A stretch of 64,000 nt of DNA from Kaistella sp. (GTDB taxonomy: Bacteria > Bacteroidota > Bacteroidia > Flavobacteriales > Weeksellaceae), in NCBI GenBank assembly GCA_019459085.1, contig JAIBEW010000007.1:1-64000 (forward strand), in the 5' to 3' direction. Both the position numbers and the translations under genes were made by a program. The notes below the pieces were generated by a model that saw only the letters and a list, made by a program, of their open reading frames with translations, did not search any database and was not told the origin of the DNA. Positions 39,197 to 48,395 of this stretch are shown piece after piece. The stretch's first letter is position 1. Every line of letters begins with the position of its first letter.

Positions 39197-40135
39197 ATGA
39201 AAAAATTTACATATAAAAATTTAGTTGATATCCTTAAAACCAAGAGTGTTTTAATGGTCGCAGGTTCTTTACTGTTAGTGTCCTGCGGAACGCAGATGGG
39301 CGGTTATACAGAAACCGATGGTGTCTATTATGATCCCAATAAAGATACAATTCCTGAAGGCGTCATTACAAATGAAATGAACCGGGTGGGAAATGACTAT
39401 GTTTATGAAGACTATCAAACACAAAATGATTATAATGATGTTGTAAATTCAGATTGGGGCTTATATTCCGGTACTGATTATAATTATTATAACGACAGCT
39501 GGAACTATCCTTTTGGATTTGGTTATTCACCATGGGGCTGGAATGCAGGTTTCGGAATGGGATTTGGATGGGGTTCGCCGTGGGGCGGATTCGGATACAA
39601 CCCTTACTGGGATTTTGGATTCAATCCTTATTATGGGTTCGGATATGGTTCTTATTGGGGATATTACGGATATAACCCATATTTTGGGTACAACCCGTAC
39701 TACGGATACGGTTACACTTCCCCTTTCAGATATAAAAGAAGCGGTGCAGACGGCAGAATCGGTAACAGTTTCGGACCTAGCGGCTTGAACAGACAGGGTT
39801 CTAATTCAGGATTCAGAAGTCAGGGAACTTTGAGAAATTCTAACAGCGTAACGCCAGGGTTCAGAAGTCCGCAAACTTCAGGATTCAGAAATCAACAGAA
39901 CTCTACTTCATCGCCACGTTTTAACAACCCAAGACCAGTTAACCCAAATACTGTTCCGAGACAAAGTACACCAAGATACAGAGCGCCACAAAGAACGCCA
40001 AGTTATGATACCACACCGAGATCAAACGACAGTGGTGGTTTCAGATCGGGCGGTGACCGTTCTGGTAGTTTTAACAATTCATCTTCAGGCGGAAGATCAA
40101 GTTCTTCCGGCACACGATCAGGCGGATTCAGATAA
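39197..40135 (+). CDS. Low-complexity Gly/Tyr/Asn-rich lipoprotein with Ser/Arg/Gly-rich tail
   Basis: Lipobox LLLVSCG; GYNPYxxFGFNPYYGFGYGSYWGYYGYNPYFGYNPYYGYGY. Confidence 0.7.
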   Translation: MKKFTYKNLVDILKTKSVLMVAGSLLLVSCGTQMGGYTETDGVYYDPNKDTIPEGVITNEMNRVGNDYVYEDYQTQNDYNDVVNSDWGLYSGTDYNYYNDSWNYPFGFGYSPWGWNAGFGMGFGWGSPWGGFGYNPYWDFGFNPYYGFGYGSYWGYYGYNPYFGYNPYYGYGYTSPFRYKRSGADGRIGNSFGPSGLNRQGSNSGFRSQGTLRNSNSVTPGFRSPQTSGFRNQQNSTSSPRFNNPRPVNPNTVPRQSTPRYRAPQRTPSYDTTPRSNDSGGFRSGGDRSGSFNNSSSGGRSSSSGTRSGGFR

Positions 40136-40154
40136 CTAATTACCCATATATCAT

Positions 40155-41582
40155 ATGTTAAAAAAATCATTTACCGTAATGAGCGTTGCTGCTGTTTTTT
40201 TTGCCAGCGCTCAAAATGTGTCAACAGTTAAAAATTCAGTTGATATTTATTCGAACGCAGCATTTTTCGGTTCTGCAAAATATAATGCAATGGCAGGTTC
40301 AACAGGAGCTTTGGGCGGGGATGGAAACTCTCTTCTTAATAATCCGGCCGGTTTGGGTGTTGCCATTTCTAGCGATATTTCCGGAACTCTTTCGGTTCAG
40401 AATAATAAAAATGTGAGTTCCCTTAATGGATCATCAATAGATTACACCATCAACACAGCCGATATCGGTAATGTAAACGGCGTTGCTGCGTTTCAGTTGA
40501 TGACGGAAAGTCCATGGAAATTTGTGAATATCGGAATGAGTTATTCCAATCAGACCATTGAAGATTATGTGGAAACTCCCGGAAACTCAAATATCATCAT
40601 TCAAAAAGCGCTTGTAGATGCAGGTGGGAATGATGTTACCGGAAACCTTTCCTATTTGGGACACGCCTACAACCGTTTCGGAAATCAATCTAAAATGAGC
40701 GTTGGAGTAGGTGCGAATTATGCCAATTTCCTTTACTTAGGAGCCGGTCTTAATTTTCATTATGCGCAGATCGAACAGTATGATACGGCAAGATTCGGAC
40801 TTGATCTGGACAACACCGTAAGTACCTACGACAAACAATACACTCCGTTTACGGAAGAATCAGGTGGTTTTTCAGCAACATTTGGGGTCATCGGAAAAGT
40901 CAACAACCAGTTCCGACTGGGTGCGGCTTTGGAAACACCAACCTGGTGGAGTATTCAAAGGTTTTATAATGAGAATTATGTTGATAATTCTGGATTCATT
41001 TCTTATGAAACTTTAGAAGAATCCAGAAATTTCAGTTCACCTTTAAAGGCCAACCTTAGTGCTTCTTTCGTACCGAACAAGAATTTTTCACTGAATGTGG
41101 ATTACAGTCTGGGTTTAACAAAACCACGATACCGAGTGGAAGGTGCTGCTGAAAGCGAACTGAACGATTTTTTCGACGACAATTATAAAAATTTATCAGA
41201 AGTTAAGTTCGGAGCAGAGTACCGGGTGAAAGCCCTTAGATTCAGAGGCGGATATTCATTCGCGACCAATCCGTTTGATGCCGTTTCAATAAGTTCTTAT
41301 TCGAACACCGGTGTTGAAGGAAACACTTCTTACGACCAGCTTTTCACAGGAAAAAGAAATACTCTTGGACTGGGAATCGGATATGCATTTACCTCTCTGT
41401 TTATTGATGCAGCTTTCCAGAATACCGTTTCGGAATACAGCAATCCTTTTTTAAGAGGGTCAGAAGAGTTCGGGACAGGATATTATTCGGCGGATTTTGA
41501 TGTGAATTCAAATTCATCGGTTGTCTCTCAGGTAAAGAATACAAGAAACAATTTCTTTCTTACTGTAGGCTGGAAATTTTAA
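40155..41582 (+). CDS. OmpP1/FadL/TodX-like outer-membrane transport protein
   Basis: Signal peptide; SAKYNAMAGSTGALGGDGNSLLNNPAGLG; beta-barrel-like sequence. Confidence 0.8.
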   Translation: MLKKSFTVMSVAAVFFASAQNVSTVKNSVDIYSNAAFFGSAKYNAMAGSTGALGGDGNSLLNNPAGLGVAISSDISGTLSVQNNKNVSSLNGSSIDYTINTADIGNVNGVAAFQLMTESPWKFVNIGMSYSNQTIEDYVETPGNSNIIIQKALVDAGGNDVTGNLSYLGHAYNRFGNQSKMSVGVGANYANFLYLGAGLNFHYAQIEQYDTARFGLDLDNTVSTYDKQYTPFTEESGGFSATFGVIGKVNNQFRLGAALETPTWWSIQRFYNENYVDNSGFISYETLEESRNFSSPLKANLSASFVPNKNFSLNVDYSLGLTKPRYRVEGAAESELNDFFDDNYKNLSEVKFGAEYRVKALRFRGGYSFATNPFDAVSISSYSNTGVEGNTSYDQLFTGKRNTLGLGIGYAFTSLFIDAAFQNTVSEYSNPFLRGSEEFGTGYYSADFDVNSNSSVVSQVKNTRNNFFLTVGWKF

Positions 41583-41603
41583 GTTTTTAGATCACTACAA
41601 ATC

Positions 41604-41631
41604 AAAGACTCCGGAGAAATCCGGAGTCTTT
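41604..41631. terminator. Bidirectional intrinsic terminator
   Basis: AAAGACTCCGGA-GAAA-TCCGGAGTCTTT, GNRA loop, convergent genes. Confidence 0.85.
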
Positions 41632-41636
41632 TTATT

Positions 41637-42332
41637 TTAATGTTGATGGAAAACATGACCCAGCATAGCCAGCAAAACACCTGCTACAACCAGCGCAATT
41701 TTTTTCCAGTCGATGTTGTGGTTTTTGTTGCTTTCGAAAATAATGACGGAGGAAATATGCAGAAAAATTCCGCCCACGATGGCGAGGAAATAAATCTTCA
41801 GATCAGGATTGAAATACCTGCCCAAAAGCAAACCAAGTGGCGAAGCCAGCGCGAAAATCGATATAATCAGCCACGAAGACGCTGAAAATTTTGAATCTTT
41901 AATCAAAAAAGCACCCAGAACAAAGGAAATCGGCAGGTTGTGAAACAGAATTCCCATTAAATAAGGGCTCAGAATTTCAGTTTCGTTGGCGAGCGGAATG
42001 CCTTCAAGAAAAGCATGAATGAACATTCCGAGCATCAATGCCACAGGAAGGATGTTTTTTTTATCCTGATGATGGTGGAAATGCCCGTGTTCGAAACCTT
42101 TTGTCAGGTTTTCAAGCAACATCTGAAGCAGCACCCCGCCAATAACCCAAAGTCCGATATTGCTGTGTTCTCCGCTGTTATAAACTTCCGGAAAAACTTC
42201 GTTCAGACAGATGGTGATGAGGAAACCCGCACTTAAAACAAGGAGATTTTTAGCGAATTTTTCTTTGTTACCAAACAGTTTGCCGAGATAAACTCCTGTT
42301 AAAACGCTTAATATAAGTAAAATGATAATCAT
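41637..42332 (-). CDS. ZIP family metal transporter
   Basis: GFEHGHFHHHQDKK His-rich loop; LGMFIHAFLEGIPLA and FHNLPISFVLGAFLI metal-binding TMs. Confidence 0.9.
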   Translation of the reverse strand: MIIILLILSVLTGVYLGKLFGNKEKFAKNLLVLSAGFLITICLNEVFPEVYNSGEHSNIGLWVIGGVLLQMLLENLTKGFEHGHFHHHQDKKNILPVALMLGMFIHAFLEGIPLANETEILSPYLMGILFHNLPISFVLGAFLIKDSKFSASSWLIISIFALASPLGLLLGRYFNPDLKIYFLAIVGGIFLHISSVIIFESNKNHNIDWKKIALVVAGVLLAMLGHVFHQH

Positions 42333-43105
42333 GATTCCGTGGTTTGTTTTTCTTCTTTTTTCCTGAAAACATTAATGCATCTTGGCGAAGTTTCCAGATC
42401 AAATTCAGCAAGATGATAATCACCGTATATTTTTACCCTTTCGAAGCCGAATTCTTCTGCATACTGCGCGATTTCCTCCAGGGTGTGCAGTTTTACTTTC
42501 TCAAAAAAATGATAATCCTTTCCCTGATCCTCAAAATTGATGTCTTTGATCACATACTGATCCTCAATTCTTTTTTTAAGATGGAAGTCGATGCCTCCTT
42601 TCGTATTCATGAATTCTGATTTCAGCGTATTTTTCACCCATTTTTCATTTAAAAAATCAAGGACGAAATAACCGTTATCTTTCAAAGCGTGATTTACGGA
42701 GTTAAAGACTTTAGCATCATCGCTTTTCTTTTCAAAATATCCGAAACTCGTGAAGAGATTGAAAACAGCATCCACTTTTTCACTGGAAATTTGAGGGAAA
42801 ATTTCATTCCTCATGTCGTGGACTTCGAATTTAAGAGAGTTCTCGTCATCACCGGAAGTTTCAAACTGCTTATTATGACTGATGCTTTCCCGGGAAAGAT
42901 CCAGACCCAAAACTTCGAAACCCATTTGATGAAGAAACACCGAATGCCTTCCTTTTCCACAGCCGAGATCAATAATTTTTGATTTTGCAGGGAGCTGTAA
43001 ATCTTTAATAAGCAGCGAAATAAAATTTTCTGCTTCAGCAAAATCCCGGTCTTTGTAAAGAATATGATAATAAGGGGTATCAAACCACGTTTCAAACCAT
43101 GCCAT
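42329..43105 (-). CDS. Class I SAM-dependent methyltransferase
   Basis: IIDLGCGKGRHSVFLHQMGFEVLGLDLS motif I; ATG at 43105 (MAWFETWFDTPYYH). Confidence 0.9.
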   Translation of the reverse strand: MAWFETWFDTPYYHILYKDRDFAEAENFISLLIKDLQLPAKSKIIDLGCGKGRHSVFLHQMGFEVLGLDLSRESISHNKQFETSGDDENSLKFEVHDMRNEIFPQISSEKVDAVFNLFTSFGYFEKKSDDAKVFNSVNHALKDNGYFVLDFLNEKWVKNTLKSEFMNTKGGIDFHLKKRIEDQYVIKDINFEDQGKDYHFFEKVKLHTLEEIAQYAEEFGFERVKIYGDYHLAEFDLETSPRCINVFRKKEEKQTTES

Positions 43106-43109
43106 TGTG

Positions 43110-43117
43110 CAAAAATA
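43110..43117 (-). promoter_or_regulatory. -7 box TATTTTTG, 4 nt before methyltransferase ATG
   Basis: Minus strand AGTTATTTTTGCACAATGGC. Confidence 0.5.
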
Positions 43118-43136
43118 ACTAAATTTGCATTTGCTA

Positions 43137-43155
43137 AACCACAAAGTCACAAAGA
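43137..43155. repeat. Dispersed intergenic sequence AACCACAAAGTCACAAAGA
   Basis: Exact 19-nt reverse complement of 3037..3055. Confidence 0.6.
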
Positions 43156-43259
43156 TTTCCTCATCAACACGGTTCAGAAGGCTGAAAAGTTATGTTTTAC
43201 CTGTTGTTTTCCTTTAATATTAATCAGTGTCTTGGTCTTCTTTGCGGTTTAAAAATATT

Positions 43260-44432
43260 ATGGATACAGAAAATTTACAGATACAGATCAAGACTTTTTT
43301 CGGTCTGGAAGAAGTGTTAGCCGAAGAAATCAGGAAACTGGGCGGGAAAAATGTGGAAATCAAAAACCGCGCGGTAAACTGCGAAGGCGACCTCGGATTT
43401 CTTTATAAAATCAATTACTCGACGAGGACGGCACTGAAAATCATGATTCCTTTGCTCACTTTTAAAGCCTGGGACGAAAACCGTTTCTACGATAAACTTT
43501 TTGCCTTTCCGTGGGACGATTATATGCGCGTGGACCAGACCTTTGCCATCGACGCTACGGTGTATTCCGACAGGTTTACGCATTCGCAGTTTATGTCCCA
43601 GAAAATGAAGGATGCGATTGTTGATTACTTCAAATTTAAATACAGAACACGCCCCGATGTTGACGCGCGCGATCCCGATATTAAATTCCACCTTCATATT
43701 GACCGCGAATTGGTGACGATTTCTCTTGATTCCTGCGGAGATCCTCTGTTTAAAAGAGGTTACCGGAGAGAACAGGGAGATGCGCCCATCAATGAAGTTC
43801 TGGCTGCAGGAATGCTTCAGCTCGCAGGTTGGGATGGCAAAGGTAATTTTCTGGATCCGATGTGCGGTTCCGGAACGCTGCTGATTGAAGCTGCGATGGT
43901 GGCTTTGGACTTGCCGGCGCAGATCTTCAGAAAGAAATTCGCTTTCCAGAACTGGAAGAATTACGATGAAGATCTTTTCCAAAAAATAAAAGAAACCCGC
44001 ATTGAACGCGTTAAAGAATTTACCGGAAAAATCGTGGGTTATGATCTGGATTCAGATATGCTGAATGCGGCCCGACTCAATATTGAAGCCGCGGAAATGG
44101 AAGATGTGATTGAAGTAAGACAACAGGACTTTTTCGAATCGAAAAAAGAACTTTTCCCGCTCATGATGGTTTTCAATCCGCCATATGACGAAAGGCTGGA
44201 GATAACCGACGATGACTTTTACAAGAAAATAGGGGATACCTTCAAGAAAAATTATCCGAATACATTGGCCTGGCTCATTTCTTCCGATCTTGATGCCTCC
44301 AAAAAAGTAGGATTAAGACCTTCGCGAAGAATAAAACTCTTCAACGGAAAACTGGAATGCAGATTCCTGCAGTTCGAAATGTATGAAGGAACGAAGAAAA
44401 TTCATAAACTGGAGAACAGGGATCCTGAATAA
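43260..44432 (+). CDS. THUMP-domain class I RNA methyltransferase (RlmL/K-like)
   Basis: LDPMCGSGTLLIEAAMVALDLPAQIFRKKFAF and MVFNPPYDER motifs. Confidence 0.92.
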   Translation: MDTENLQIQIKTFFGLEEVLAEEIRKLGGKNVEIKNRAVNCEGDLGFLYKINYSTRTALKIMIPLLTFKAWDENRFYDKLFAFPWDDYMRVDQTFAIDATVYSDRFTHSQFMSQKMKDAIVDYFKFKYRTRPDVDARDPDIKFHLHIDRELVTISLDSCGDPLFKRGYRREQGDAPINEVLAAGMLQLAGWDGKGNFLDPMCGSGTLLIEAAMVALDLPAQIFRKKFAFQNWKNYDEDLFQKIKETRIERVKEFTGKIVGYDLDSDMLNAARLNIEAAEMEDVIEVRQQDFFESKKELFPLMMVFNPPYDERLEITDDDFYKKIGDTFKKNYPNTLAWLISSDLDASKKVGLRPSRRIKLFNGKLECRFLQFEMYEGTKKIHKLENRDPE

Positions 44433-44475
44433 GCCGCTTACTCCTCTCAAATTATCCCATTAACCCATCATCTCA

Positions 44476-45477
44476 TTGAATTCCATTTCCATCATCATCG
44501 CCATCTACAACCGCAGAGACGAACTTTTCGAGCTGCTGAATTCACTGTCCCGTCAAACTGATAAGGATTTTGAAGTGATCATTGTTGATGACGGTTCTTT
44601 GATCGATTTAAGACCGACGGTTGATCTTTTTTCTGAAAGTCTGACAATTGAGTTTTTCAGAAAAGACAATTCGGGTCCCGGATTATCCAGAAATTACGGC
44701 GCCCGAAGAGCGAAAAATGACTGGTTGGTTTTTGTGGATTCTGACGTGATTGTGGAGAACGATTATATTCATAATATCAAAAAAAATCTTGAAAGTTCCA
44801 ACTGTGATGCGTTTGGTGGAGCCGACAAGGCGCATAAAGGATTTAACCTTATGCAGAAGGCGATTTCCTATTCCATGACCTCTGTTTTTACAACCGGCGG
44901 AGTACGCGGCAGCAAAAAATCGGTGACCAAATTCCAGCCGCGCAGTTTCAATATGGGCGTCCGCAAATCAGCATTCGAAAAAGTGGGTGGATTCTCAGAA
45001 ATGCGCATCGGCGAAGATCCTGATCTTTCCATGACGCTCTGGGAAAACGGTTTTACGACGGAATTTTTCGATAATATCGGAGTGTACCATAAACGCAGGG
45101 TCGATTTCGGTAAGTTCTCGAAACAGGTATATCAGTTTGGCTGTGCAAGACCAATCCTGAATCAGCGGCATCCGAATTACGTGAAGATTTCATTCGCTTT
45201 TCCTTCGCTTTTTATGATTGGGTATATTTTAGGTTTTATCGAATATTTCGTGCTTGGCAAAGGTTTCATTCTTGCCGTTTATGGTCTTTATACCTTTTTG
45301 GTATTTTTCCATGCACTGTATCAAACCAAAAACATCAGCATCGCTTCGATGGCGATTATTTCCACTTACATTCAGATGTTTTCATACGGCTACGGCTTTC
45401 TTAAATCATGGTTTCTGCTGAATATTCTGAGGATGAAACCTGAAGAAGCTTTTCCGAGACACTTCCATAAAAATTAA
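44476..45477 (+). CDS. Glycosyltransferase family 2
   Basis: SIIIAIYNRRDELFELLNSLSRQTDKDFEVIIVDDGS, VFVDSDV; apparent TTG start. Confidence 0.9.
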   Translation: MNSISIIIAIYNRRDELFELLNSLSRQTDKDFEVIIVDDGSLIDLRPTVDLFSESLTIEFFRKDNSGPGLSRNYGARRAKNDWLVFVDSDVIVENDYIHNIKKNLESSNCDAFGGADKAHKGFNLMQKAISYSMTSVFTTGGVRGSKKSVTKFQPRSFNMGVRKSAFEKVGGFSEMRIGEDPDLSMTLWENGFTTEFFDNIGVYHKRRVDFGKFSKQVYQFGCARPILNQRHPNYVKISFAFPSLFMIGYILGFIEYFVLGKGFILAVYGLYTFLVFFHALYQTKNISIASMAIISTYIQMFSYGYGFLKSWFLLNILRMKPEEAFPRHFHKN

Positions 45478-45501
45478 TCAAGCCATTTCAAAGGTTCGTT
45501 G

Positions 45502-45543
45502 TTAGCAATAGGCAATAGGCGATATGCCGTAAGCGATCCGCAA
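45502..45543. repeat. Degenerate 7-bp quasi-periodic repeat (about 6 units, consensus TAxGCRA)
   Basis: TTAGCAA TAGGCAA TAGGCGA TATGCCG TAAGCGA TCCGCAA; weaker continuation to about 45611. Confidence 0.6.
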
Positions 45544-45613
45544 AGCAGGATTTCCTACCGGCGCCAACGCTTACAGCATAATGCATATAGCTCAGACATA
45601 AGCAATAAGCTCA

Positions 45614-47035
45614 CTAATAGTTTATTTTCTCAATTCTCATTTCCGGTGCACTGCCCTGCACTTCTTCATACAGCATCACATAGCCGGGTTTGGAAGGAAG
45701 CAGCCCCATTGGGTTTTTGCTCGTGAAATTGATTTTGTCGCGGCTCCATTCCCCGTTGATGTAGGCAATGGTTCCGTACGCATATTTTCCTTTGCTGAAC
45801 AAGCCGAACTCTTTTTCAACATCCAGGTAATAAATGACGGTTCCCTTATTGCGGTCGAGTTTATTGTAAAACTGATAGTCGAAATATCCTGACTCTTTTA
45901 GAAATTCGCCATATTTTCTTGAGGAACCGGTTTTGAAACTGTTCATCGAAAACGCAGTTAATTTTTTATCGAAAGTTTTTACATTCTGAAGATCAAAATC
46001 TTTATTGAAATCCAGGATCACCAAATCTGAAATGTTCACACCGTTGAGAGTGCCTTTGAAAAATTCGCCCGGCATCAAGATATGCCCGCTCGCATCGTCG
46101 ATGATGAATGTGTGGGTATAGATATAGCCGGTTTTTTCAACCCAGCCTTTTTCATCAATGTCGAGTTTGCCTTTAAGATCTGTCCACTGCAGGTTTTTTT
46201 TCACAATATTGTTTCCTGTTCGGTCGGTGGTCACCATAAACATTCCGGTATTCAGGCCGTTGAATTTCTTTCCTTCATTGTAAAGATCCCCGAAAACATA
46301 TACTTTATCGTTTTTCATGATCAGTTGGTTGCTTTGATAGCGGTTGTTGGCATCATCCAGCAACACGCGGCTCAGTTCCTTCCCGGTTTTAGAGTCGATA
46401 AACACGAGGCCGTACTTCGCTTTTTTGCCGTCAGCATTATCAACATAGGTTGCCACGGCAAGATCATTATCAACATCCAGTTCATCAAAAAGGATGTCTT
46501 TTTTCTTTCCGTCCACCGAATTGGTAAGCGTGGATGCCCAAAGCTGTTTGTTGTCCTGATTCACAGCCACAAGATCGATCTGGTCGCTTTTATTATTTGA
46601 AATCACAAAGAGAAATCCGGTATCATCAACTGGTTTTACGCGGTTTATATATTTAGTCTTGTCGAAGGCTTTGGGAATACCCATTCTTTCCGAAAGTTTA
46701 TTGGAGCTAAGATCGTAAATGTAATACTTTGCGTTTCCAGCTATCAGCCCACCCATATACGGCCATCCGAGGATAAGAACCGACTTTTTATTGTAAACAA
46801 CGCTGAAATTGTAAGTAGTCCGTGGGAATTTCAATACTACATCGTTGATTTTATTCAGATTGATGTCCTTCAGTTCCATCTGAACCGACATTTCTTTATT
46901 GGCTTCTTTACCTACCAAACTGAAACTGGAGTAACCGAAGGTGTCGCCACTGCTGTCGAGCACAGGATAAACACGCTGGCTGTAGGTCTGAATGCCGAAG
47001 AAAGCACACAGGAATAGAAGGAATAGTTTTTTCAT
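45614..47035 (-). CDS. Hypothetical exported protein
   Basis: Signal peptide MKKLFLLFLCAFFGIQTYSQ; long intact ORF. Confidence 0.7.
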   Translation of the reverse strand: MKKLFLLFLCAFFGIQTYSQRVYPVLDSSGDTFGYSSFSLVGKEANKEMSVQMELKDINLNKINDVVLKFPRTTYNFSVVYNKKSVLILGWPYMGGLIAGNAKYYIYDLSSNKLSERMGIPKAFDKTKYINRVKPVDDTGFLFVISNNKSDQIDLVAVNQDNKQLWASTLTNSVDGKKKDILFDELDVDNDLAVATYVDNADGKKAKYGLVFIDSKTGKELSRVLLDDANNRYQSNQLIMKNDKVYVFGDLYNEGKKFNGLNTGMFMVTTDRTGNNIVKKNLQWTDLKGKLDIDEKGWVEKTGYIYTHTFIIDDASGHILMPGEFFKGTLNGVNISDLVILDFNKDFDLQNVKTFDKKLTAFSMNSFKTGSSRKYGEFLKESGYFDYQFYNKLDRNKGTVIYYLDVEKEFGLFSKGKYAYGTIAYINGEWSRDKINFTSKNPMGLLPSKPGYVMLYEEVQGSAPEMRIEKINY

Positions 47036-47052
47036 GGGAAGTATTAGTTTTT

Positions 47053-48357
47053 TTAGTTGTTTTTGTAGTATTGGGCAAGTTTTTCCAGCTCCGAAGTGGA
47101 AAGATTCTCGAGAATGGCCAGAAATCTCGTGTATGAATCTGACTGTTTCTGTACATTTACATCATCCACATAGCGTTTATAAGTGTGTTTTTTTCTGGCG
47201 TCCGCAAGATTTTCCAGAAAAAAACCGCGCATTTTTCTGGCAAATTCATTTTCAGGATCCTTTTTCTGCGTCTGAAGGGCAAAGTACAGTCCACGACCGT
47301 ATTCCTTCTGTACAAAATAGGAGAAAAGCGTTTCGTTCATCATTTTGTTTTTGAAAGCCTGAAATTCAGGAGTAATGATTGAGGTGGATTGGCTATTTCC
47401 GGACCCGCTTTTTTTACGGAGCAGCGCAATTCTTTCGGTGATTTCCGGATGTGTGGAAATAGAGTCGCTGTTGATTCCGAGGGAATTCACTTTCGATTTT
47501 GAATAGTTGTACGTGTTTTCCCCATAAATTTCCAGCCATTCTTCTTTGAATTTCTGCGACGGTGTATCAAAAAATCTTCGGTAATCGTCCTTCTGAAGAT
47601 TTGCTATTTCAATTGGGGAGACAGAATCCAGTTTTGAGAGTGCCACCGCTGCATTTCCGGGATCTTTGGCTACATTTTTAAAGAGGATAAATGCAAGAGA
47701 ATCGGCTTCTATTTCCTGTTTTCTTGAATTTTTCTTATCGAAATACTGGTAATCTTTCAGCAGCGAGAGTCCTTTCTGAATCCCCGAATTCCGGGTTTTT
47801 CTTACCTCTTTTACGCGCGCTTTGAAATCTGCAGAATTTTTTAGCTGATCATTTTTCACAAGTGAACGCTGAAGGTGCTTCAGAATATAGTGGCTTAGTT
47901 CGTGCGAGAGGATATAGGAAATTTCATCTTCACTGTCCATTTTATTAACAATGGAAGTATTGAAAATGTAAAGTCCGTCTCCGAGGCTTAATGCATTGGG
48001 ATTGGTTTCACGGCTCAGCAGCACTTTCTGAGGAGTAATTTTCAGGTTGTTTTTCTGAACAATTTGATCCATAAGTCCCTGAATGTATTTTTCGGTGGAT
48101 TCATCAAAGAAAAAAGTTTTTTCCTTAAGCATTTCCGCAAACATTTTCTTCCTGTTGGAAGTGATATCGGAAACGGTACGTTTGTTCTGCAGATTCAGAG
48201 CCTTCAGGTCGTTCCCTAAATTTTCATTGCTCGTCTCCAAAAAACCCTGAAAGGTTTTGAGTCTGACCGGGCTGTATGTGGTGTCCGCTGGTTTGTAATT
48301 CTGGGAAAATCCCACAGTGAAAAGGGAAACCGCCAAAACAAGAAAATATTTTTTCAT
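47053..48357 (-). CDS. M48 family metallopeptidase, exported
   Basis: Signal peptide; ILSHELSHYILKH (HExxH) and EIEADSLAF. Confidence 0.9.
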   Translation of the reverse strand: MKKYFLVLAVSLFTVGFSQNYKPADTTYSPVRLKTFQGFLETSNENLGNDLKALNLQNKRTVSDITSNRKKMFAEMLKEKTFFFDESTEKYIQGLMDQIVQKNNLKITPQKVLLSRETNPNALSLGDGLYIFNTSIVNKMDSEDEISYILSHELSHYILKHLQRSLVKNDQLKNSADFKARVKEVRKTRNSGIQKGLSLLKDYQYFDKKNSRKQEIEADSLAFILFKNVAKDPGNAAVALSKLDSVSPIEIANLQKDDYRRFFDTPSQKFKEEWLEIYGENTYNYSKSKVNSLGINSDSISTHPEITERIALLRKKSGSGNSQSTSIITPEFQAFKNKMMNETLFSYFVQKEYGRGLYFALQTQKKDPENEFARKMRGFFLENLADARKKHTYKRYVDDVNVQKQSDSYTRFLAILENLSTSELEKLAQYYKNN

Positions 48358-48395
48358 CAAATGATTCTCTATTTATGTTGGACATAAATATAGAA

